This document shows positions 1 to 6,100 of a stretch of DNA of 33,101 nucleotides, one piece after another. Origin of the DNA: Tannerella sp. (GTDB taxonomy: Bacteria > Bacteroidota > Bacteroidia > Bacteroidales > Tannerellaceae). Each line of letters begins with the position of its first letter. Within the stretch, counting starts at the first letter, position 1. The stretch is taken from the NCBI GenBank assembly GCA_031271805.1, contig JAISUX010000132.1, positions 1-33,101 on the forward strand, given 5' to 3'. The notes beneath the pieces were generated by a model. The model saw nothing but the letters and a program-made list of their open reading frames with translations. It did not search any database and was not told the origin of the DNA. The translations under genes and the position numbers were made by a program.

Positions 1-398
1 ACAGCATTATAATTAGTCTTAATATCAAGGATGTCAGTATTAGAGAGCGGGTTAGTAAAAGAACTGACGACCGATTGCGGCACCGTATCCTGTGTCCTCC
101 ACCACTGATACGTCACATATCCCCCATCCGGGCTTGAAGCCTGAATATAAAGCCTAAGCGTAGCATTTTTAGCGAACGTCCCCCCGATGGCCTGTTTGGA
201 AACGAACGCCCCACCGATTTGCCCGTATGTAGTTCCCAGCGATAGTATTGTCATCGCCAATGCTATTAAACCCGACAGGTTTAATAATCCTTTACGACGA
301 CGGACGCGATGTCCGCAATTACGTCTTACACTTTCGGAAATCTCTTTACGCAAATCCGAATAACAATTCAATAATTCAACTTCCATTTCTTTATACAT
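1..398 (-). CDS. Partial surface/exported protein with an Ig-like start, cut by the left edge
   Basis: Reading the minus strand from the ATG at 398-396 gives about 132 codons without a stop up to the window edge, so the C-terminus is missing. The first ~36 residues are charged and very basic near their end (RVRRRK). A hydrophobic segment follows at about residues 38-58 (LSGLIALAMTILSLGTTYG), which looks like a signal peptide with an unusually long n-region. After it comes a Gly/Thr-rich beta-type sequence with YVTYQWWRTQD, which resembles the start of the Ig-like or adhesion repeats of large Bacteroidota surface proteins. An ATG at 386 is an alternative start. A possible promoter element (CAAAGTAA at 486-493, read on the minus strand) lies about 90 bases upstream but is a poor match. 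Function unknown; export is inferred. Confidence 0.6.
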   Translation of the reverse strand, partial: MYKEMEVELLNCYSDLRKEISESVRRNCGHRVRRRKGLLNLSGLIALAMTILSLGTTYGQIGGAFVSKQAIGGTFAKNATLRLYIQASSPDGGYVTYQWWRTQDTVPQSVVSSFTNPLSNTDILDIKTNYNA

Positions 399-437
399 TT
401 TTAGTCATTCTATAATTAAACTATATATTATCTAACT

Positions 438-465
438 CTTAAATCTAAAATCTTAAATCTAAAAT
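438..465. repeat. 14-bp perfect tandem repeat, AT-rich
   Basis: The unit CTTAAATCTAAAAT occurs at 438-451 and again at 452-465 without a gap. A decayed third copy follows up to about 480. A near-identical CCTAAATCTAAAAT sits at 741-754 after two shorter AAATCTAAAAT-like copies from 723. Confidence 0.8.
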
Positions 466-593
466 TTAAACTCTAAATTTCGCTGCAAAGTAACGGCGAT
501 TTCCAAACATATTTGTATCACTTTTTGAATAAATAATGTTAAAATAGAGTTAAATTTTTTCGGATTTTGAAACAGGGTTCATCGGAATATATA

Positions 594-675
594 AAAAACG
601 ATACAAATCCCGGGTTCAATATCGAAAAACGATACAAATTCCCGAAAACAACGATTTTTGTATCGAAAAACGATA
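594..675. repeat. Iteron-like repeats of AAAAACGATA
   Basis: AAAAACGATA is found at 594-603, 625-634 and 666-675. The first two copies continue as CAAAT, and the last two are preceded by ATCG, forming small palindromes ATCG-AAAAA-CGAT. The start-to-start distances of 31 and 41 bases are close to three and four helical turns. An inverted relative (ATTTGTATC) lies at 511-519. Role unknown. Confidence 0.6.
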
Positions 676-769
676 ATTGCAATTTCCCGGTTCAGCGCCA
701 TAATCCGCCTTCCCGCCAAAAAAAATCTAAAATCTAAAATCCTAAATCTAAAATATTAATTATCTCATT

Positions 770-801
770 TTTGCAGTTTTGGAAAAAAAATCTTACCTTT
801 G
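770..801 (+). promoter_or_regulatory. Promoter of the ATPase-methyltransferase unit
   Basis: TTTG at 770-773, a 20-base spacer, and TACCTTTG at 794-801 match the Bacteroidota sigma-ABfr consensus TTTG-N19-20-TAnnTTTG. Transcription should begin near 808, about 40 bases before the ATG at 847. Confidence 0.75.
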
Positions 802-846
802 CAGTCGAAATAATTGCGTATTTACGCAAAAAAATCGAGTGAAGAT

Positions 847-2133
847 ATGGAGATTAGACGAGACATACATTTGAACAGACTGATTGCCCGGAGGCACAAC
901 GGTATGATTAAGGTCGTTACCGGAATACGCCGTTCGGGGAAATCGTACCTGCTGTTCACGCTCTTTTACAACTATCTTAAAAACGAAGGCGTTGACAGCG
1001 AGCATATTATCAGGATTGACTTGGAAGACCGCCGCAACAAAGCGCTTAGAAATCCCGACGAACTGTTGGCGTTCATAGACGCGAAAGTCGTTGACGACCG
1101 GATGTATTACATACTGCTCGACGAGGTGCAATTAGTGAAAGAATTTGAAGACGTACTGAACAGTTTTCTCAAAGTCAGGAATGTAGATATTTATGTAACA
1201 GGCAGTAATGCGCGGTTTCTTTCAAAAGATGTCATCACGGAATTTCGCGGGCGAGGCGACGACGTGAAGATTCAACCGCTGTGTTTCAGGGAGTTCCTGT
1301 CGGCAAAACCGGAGGGAAGCAGCCGCGACCGGATGTTGATGGAATATATGACTTACGGCGGGCTTCCACAGATCGTTACGATGGAATCTTCGGCGCAGAA
1401 GGAGGACTATCTGAAAGACCTGTTTACGCATACCTATCTGCGGGACATCAAAGAGCGCTATAACATCAAGCATGACAATGATTTGGCGGAACTTATCGAC
1501 GTCGTTGCCTCTTCCATTGGCAGTCTTACCAATCCCTTGAAATTGCAGAATACTTTTAAATCAGCTAAAAAAAGTAACATCACATTAGATATGCTCAAGC
1601 GCTATCTTGATTTATTGCAGGATGCTTTCCTGATTGAGAAATCCGTCAGATACGACATCAAGGGGAAAAAGTATATTAATACACCTGCGAAATACTATTT
1701 TGAGGATTTGGGACTGCGCAACGCCCGTTTGAACTTTCGGCAGACCGAGCCTACTCATTTGATGGAGAATCTGATTTACAATGAGTTGCGTTTGAGAGGG
1801 ATGTCTGTTGATGTCGGGCAAGTGGTTGTGAATGTCAAAAACGGGAACGGAGTAAGTCAGCGTAAGCATTTAGAAGTTGATTTTGTGTGCAATAGAGGTT
1901 TCAAACGGCTGTACATACAGTCTGCTTTATCATTGCCTACGCCGGAGAAGGCCGAACAGGAGTTCAAGTCGCTGCTACATATAAACGACAGTTTTCAGAA
2001 GATTGTGATTGTTAGCGGGTTGGCGCCTACCTACCAGAACGATGCCGGCATTATTGTGATGAACATCTTTGATTTCCTGTTGGATGAAAGCAGTTTGTCG
2101 CAAAAAAACGACGCGAATGTAATTGAAATATAA
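847..2133 (+). CDS. AAA-type ATPase with C-terminal DUF4143
   Basis: This 428-residue protein belongs to the AAA_14/DUF4143 family of ATP-binding proteins common in gut Bacteroidota. A Walker A motif (GIRRSGKS, residues 26-33) and a Walker B (YYILLDEVQ, acidic pair near 93-94) are visible, followed by a TGSNA sensor-like segment near residue 119. The C-terminal half carries the DUF4143 nuclease-like fold region and ends with the usual SALSLPTPEKAEQEFKSL stretch. The reading frame can be extended to a TTG at 814, but that lies only a few bases past the predicted transcription start, so the ATG at 847 (MEIRRDIHLN) is preferred. The methyltransferase gene starts 16 bases after its stop, so the two are probably cotranscribed. 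The cellular role of this family is not established. Confidence 0.88.
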   Translation: MEIRRDIHLNRLIARRHNGMIKVVTGIRRSGKSYLLFTLFYNYLKNEGVDSEHIIRIDLEDRRNKALRNPDELLAFIDAKVVDDRMYYILLDEVQLVKEFEDVLNSFLKVRNVDIYVTGSNARFLSKDVITEFRGRGDDVKIQPLCFREFLSAKPEGSSRDRMLMEYMTYGGLPQIVTMESSAQKEDYLKDLFTHTYLRDIKERYNIKHDNDLAELIDVVASSIGSLTNPLKLQNTFKSAKKSNITLDMLKRYLDLLQDAFLIEKSVRYDIKGKKYINTPAKYYFEDLGLRNARLNFRQTEPTHLMENLIYNELRLRGMSVDVGQVVVNVKNGNGVSQRKHLEVDFVCNRGFKRLYIQSALSLPTPEKAEQEFKSLLHINDSFQKIVIVSGLAPTYQNDAGIIVMNIFDFLLDESSLSQKNDANVIEI

Positions 2134-2149
2134 ATATAAAACTATAAAT

Positions 2150-2995
2150 ATGTTATTTTTAAGAAAACTGTATTATGCTTTGACGCCTAAGATGCGCTTC
2201 ATTGCAAGGCGAATCAGGTATTTTCCCGTTGACCTCTACGATTCGTTTACGGGAAAACGAGACGCCATGACGCCTCCTAAAGGATTGATTTTCATAGGAT
2301 CGGGCGATTTTGTAAAACAGGGAGAAATGTTGCTCGACTTGCTGGTCAGGTATGCGGCGTTGAAACCCGATTCGTCGGTGCTCGACATCGGTTGCGGGAT
2401 AGGCCGGCTTGCCGTTCCGCTGGCGAAATATCTGTCGCCCGCCGGCTCATATCACGGTTTTGACATCGTGAAAAACGGAATTGACTGGTGTAATGCCCAT
2501 ATCGCTTCAAAATATCCGAATTTCCGGTTTTTGCACGTTGACCTCAAAAATACACTTTATAATGATTCGACGTCGGCCGAAGCGCGCAATTTCACTTTTC
2601 CTTACGACGACAATTCTTTCGATTGCATAGCGCTGACCTCGGTTTTCACCCACATGATGCCCGAAGATATGGAAAACTATTTGGCCGAAATCTCACGTGT
2701 GATGAAGCCCGAAGGGAAATGTTTCGCCACTTATTTCATTGTAAATGAGGCTATTTCAAAAAAGATGTCGGAAGGAAAAACCAACTTTATGTTCGCACAT
2801 TCTTTCGGTACTTACTATTTGATGGACAAGAACGTGAAAGAAGCGAATGTGGCTTTCGGGGAAGACTATCTGGTGTCATCTTTTAAAAATCACGGACTTG
2901 AATGTCAGGCGATACATTACGGCGAATGGTCGAACAGTCCGGGCAGCTTTTTCTTTCAGGATATTGCCATTTTGAAGAAAAGCGATATTTTTTGA
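2150..2995 (+). CDS. Class I SAM-dependent methyltransferase
   Basis: A 281-residue protein with the SAM-binding motif I VLDIGCGIGRL (about residues 77-87), an acidic motif II end at HGFDIV, and a post-motif region FDCIALTSVFTHMMPEDM typical of methyltransferase fold 11/25 enzymes. There is no signal peptide; the N-terminus is basic. The ATG at 2150 is chosen over an in-frame TTG at 2123, which overlaps the preceding ATPase gene. The substrate cannot be read from the sequence; relatives methylate small molecules or sugars. The gene follows the ATPase gene after 16 bases, probably in one operon by chance of location rather than shared function. Confidence 0.85.
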   Translation: MLFLRKLYYALTPKMRFIARRIRYFPVDLYDSFTGKRDAMTPPKGLIFIGSGDFVKQGEMLLDLLVRYAALKPDSSVLDIGCGIGRLAVPLAKYLSPAGSYHGFDIVKNGIDWCNAHIASKYPNFRFLHVDLKNTLYNDSTSAEARNFTFPYDDNSFDCIALTSVFTHMMPEDMENYLAEISRVMKPEGKCFATYFIVNEAISKKMSEGKTNFMFAHSFGTYYLMDKNVKEANVAFGEDYLVSSFKNHGLECQAIHYGEWSNSPGSFFFQDIAILKKSDIF

Positions 2996-3013
2996 AAAAA
3001 GTCTTGAAAAAAT

Positions 3014-3044
3014 TTTGTGATGTAAAAAAAAGGTCGTACCTTTG
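3014..3044 (+). promoter_or_regulatory. Promoter of tRNA-Arg
   Basis: TTTG at 3014-3017 and TACCTTTG at 3037-3044 with a 19-base spacer. The mature tRNA begins 26 bases after the -7 element. Confidence 0.75.
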
Positions 3045-3069
3045 CACAGCAAAAAACAAAAAATAATAC

Positions 3070-3143
3070 GGCTCCGTGGCTCAACTGAATAGAGCATCTG
3101 ACTACGGATCAGAAGGTTACAGGTTTGAATCCTGTCGGAGTCA
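3070..3143 (+). tRNA. tRNA-Arg (anticodon ACG)
   Basis: A full cloverleaf can be folded by eye. The acceptor stem pairs GGCTCCG (3070-3076) with CGGAGTC (3136-3142), with one G-T pair, and has an A discriminator at 3143. The anticodon stem TCTGA/TCAGA encloses the loop CTACGGA, which puts ACG at 3104-3106. The T arm is ACAGG-TTTGAAT-CCTGT. No CCA is encoded. ACG is normally edited to ICG and reads CGU/CGC/CGA. Confidence 0.95.
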
Positions 3144-3145
3144 CA

Positions 3146-3184
3146 CATCAAGGGCGGAAACACTGAGTGTTTCCGCCCTTGATG
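3146..3184. terminator. 18-bp hairpin, shared terminator between convergent units
   Basis: Perfect 18-bp arms (3146-3163 and 3167-3184) enclose the 3-base loop TGA. On the plus strand it is followed by ATTTTATTT, and it starts three bases after tRNA-Arg. The long minus-strand gene ends only four bases beyond it at 3188, so the same hairpin probably ends transcription from both sides. Confidence 0.8.
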
Positions 3185-3187
3185 ATT

Positions 3188-6100
3188 TTATTTCAATCCC
3201 CTGTTCTTTAGTAGCGGGTCTATGCTTGGTTCTTTGCCTCGGAAGTTTTTGTACATTTGCATTGCGTCGTCGATGCCACCGGGCGTAAGGATATAATCGC
3301 GGAATTTTGCGGCGGTAGTCCGGTCGAATATATCGCCTGTTTCCTTGTAGGCCTCAAAAGCGTCGGCATCGAGCACCTCCGCCCACATATAACTATAATA
3401 GCCCGCTGTGTAACCTCCGCCCATAGTATGGTTGAAATATGTCGTGCGGTAACGTGGCGGAATCTGGCTTAAGGCGGCGCGGCGGTTCATTGAGTTGGCC
3501 TCGAATTTAACGATGTCGAAATCCTCCGGAATAGCTTTCAGCACGTGATAATCCATGTCGAGATACGAGGCTTGGAGATATTCCGCAGTAGCAAACCCCT
3601 GGCCGTACTTGCTGCCGGCAACGATTTTCCCGACCAAAGCCTCCGGAATCACCTCTCCGGTCTGATAATGTTTGGCATATACCTTCAACACTTCCGGCTC
3701 AAGCACCCAATGCTCCATGACCTGCGACGGCAATTCTACGAAATCGCGCGGCACGCCCGACGTCCCATAGTAATGCACGTCCTTAAAGAGGTTGTGCAAG
3801 CCATGGCCGAACTCGTGGAACATCGTCTCCGCCTCGTCGAGGCTCAGCAGTGCCGGCTGCCCCTCGGAGGGCTTAGTGAAATTGCAAACGATAGTCACTA
3901 TCGGCGCTACACGCTTGCCGTTTTTGTCGTAGCTCTGCGAGCGATAAGTGCCGCACCATGCCCCGCCGCGCTTACTCGGCCGCGGGAAGAAATCCATATA
4001 TACAATCCCGCGATGGCTACCGTCCTCGTTCTTGCACTCAAAAGCGTAAGCATCGGGATGAGGCTTAGGGATATCCTTTATTTCAGTGAAAGTCAGGTGA
4101 TAAAGTCTATTGACGACATAGAAAAGCCCCTGCATCACGTTTTCGAGTTTGAAATAGGGGCGTGTCTCGTTTTCGTCGATATCGAACTTCTCTTTCATCA
4201 CTTTCTCGTTGTAATAACGCCAGTCCCAACCCTTGAGTTCGCCGGCGACGCCTTCCTTGTGCATCATCGCCGTCAGGTCGGCGGCTTCCTGCTTAGCTTT
4301 GGCGAGAGCGGGCGCCCACACCTGGTCGAGCAGGTCGTAAACATTCTGTTCATTCTTAGCCATTCGCTCTTCGAGCGCCATGCCCGCATAGTCATCGAAA
4401 CCCATTAACTTCCCTTTCTCAAGGCGCAAAGTCACGAGTTTGCGCACCACATCCTTGTTGTCAGCATCGTTATTGTTATTGCCGCGCATCAGATAGCCGT
4501 TGAAGATTTTCTCACGGAGCGCACGATTGTCGGCAAACTGCAAGAAAGGCATCACACTTGGATTATGAAGCGTAAAAATCCATTTACCTTCCTGACCGGC
4601 GGCCTTAGCTTCCTCCGCCGCAACGCTGATAAGGCTCTGCGGCAGGCCTGCGAGGTCTTCCTTCCTGTCGATCACAAGTTTGAAGGCGTTTGTTTCCTTC
4701 AGCATATTCTGACTGAAAGTGAGTTGCAGCAATGAGATTTGGCTGTTGAGTTCGCGCAACCTCGCCTGTTTTTCGGCCGAGAGGTTAGCGCCGCTACGGA
4801 CGAAATCCTTATAAGTCTCCTCAACGAGTTTTGCCTGCTCCTTATTGAGATTTGCAGGCTGATGCTCATAGACGTATTTTATCTTCTCAAAGAGCTTTGC
4901 GTTAAGCATAATATCGTCGGAATGTTTCGACATCAACGGCGACAGTTCTTTGTTTAATTCCTGCATCTCGTCGTTAGTATTAGCGCTGTTTTGGCCGCTG
5001 AAAACGGTACGCACATCGCGCAACAAACGCCCGCTTTGGTCGAGCGCAACGATAGTGTTTTCAAAATCGGGCGTAGCCGTATTTGCCGTGATTGCATCTA
5101 TTTCCTTTTGATGATCTTCCATACCTTTCAGCATGGCCGGTTTGTAGTCCTCAAACTTGATTTTGTCGAAAGGCGGCACACCAAACGGCGTCGAATAATC
5201 GGCAAAAAACGGATTTGTTTCATTCATATCAGTCTTGTTTTTTCGTAAATAAACAGTAACAGGCCCCAGAAGTCCGGAGGATTGAAGCGGCGAATCTGAT
5301 TTCCAGGGATTTATCTTAACCCATGTCTTACGCTCCTTTTCCGGAAGATTCAGGTCGCCTATCAAACGGTTCATCCAATTGTTTACCACTTCAATTTCGA
5401 GACTGTTTTCGCCTTCTTTCACTAACTTAGTGATATTCAGGCAATAAGGCGATGTCCACACCCCACCGGCATACTCGCCGTTTATCTTAACTTTAGCCAT
5501 GACCATCACCTTTCCGAGGTCGATATATAGCTGTTTGTCAGCAACTTTATCTATCCTAAAGCTATTCCTGTAAACGGCTGTTCCCGAATAATAGCGGATA
5601 CGTTTATCCGTTGACTTCGACCAGTCTTCGAGGCTGTTCATCGTCACGGTTTCGTTTATGCCGCAAATGGCATTGTCGAACGTGACTTTCCAAGGATTAC
5701 CGATTGTAGTAATTATCTCTTTACCAGGGAAATTAACGGCATTTTTCGTGGGTTTCCCGGCTTTGCGGAAGACGATAAAAGAGCTTTCAAAGGCTTCCAG
5801 GCGCAGTGGCACACCGGTCGTTTTTTTGGTGACGGAAAACTGCTTCAAGTCACGTATTTCGTCGGTCAGGGGATTCCATAATTCGGGAATACGACCTGAG
5901 ACACGGAATAAAGGGTTGATATCTACCGGTTTATCCGATTGATTCGAGACGAAATAGATGTCACCTTCGGGAAGGGCGCGGTGTATAAACAGGATTTCGT
6001 CGTTGTCGGGAACGACGTCGGGGGCGATGTTCAACGCCGAGAAGACGTCTTCGAGCGACTGTCCGTCGGCGAAAACACGGCCTTTACCGACAGTACGGAT

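Larger units (their letters stand above)
399..846. other. Gene-free, repeat-rich AT spacer
   Basis: No credible ORF lies in this stretch. It separates the divergent partial surface gene and the ATPase gene. It holds a perfect tandem repeat of CTTAAATCTAAAAT (438-465), related AAATCTAAAAT copies at 721-754, three copies of AAAAACGATA (594-603, 625-634, 666-675), and the ATPase promoter at 770-801. Confidence 0.7.

Noticed and set aside
438-754. Short AT-rich repeats as a possible CRISPR array
   Set aside because: Units are 11-14 bases, irregularly spaced, with no uniform spacers and no cas genes.
814-846. TTG-initiated extension of the ATPase gene
   Set aside because: It would start about six bases after the predicted transcription start, and the family N-terminus fits the ATG at 847.
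3545-4408. A 287-codon plus-strand ORF opposite the Dcp half
   Set aside because: It is antisense to well-conserved M3 peptidase codons, shows no recognisable domain, and has no promoter.
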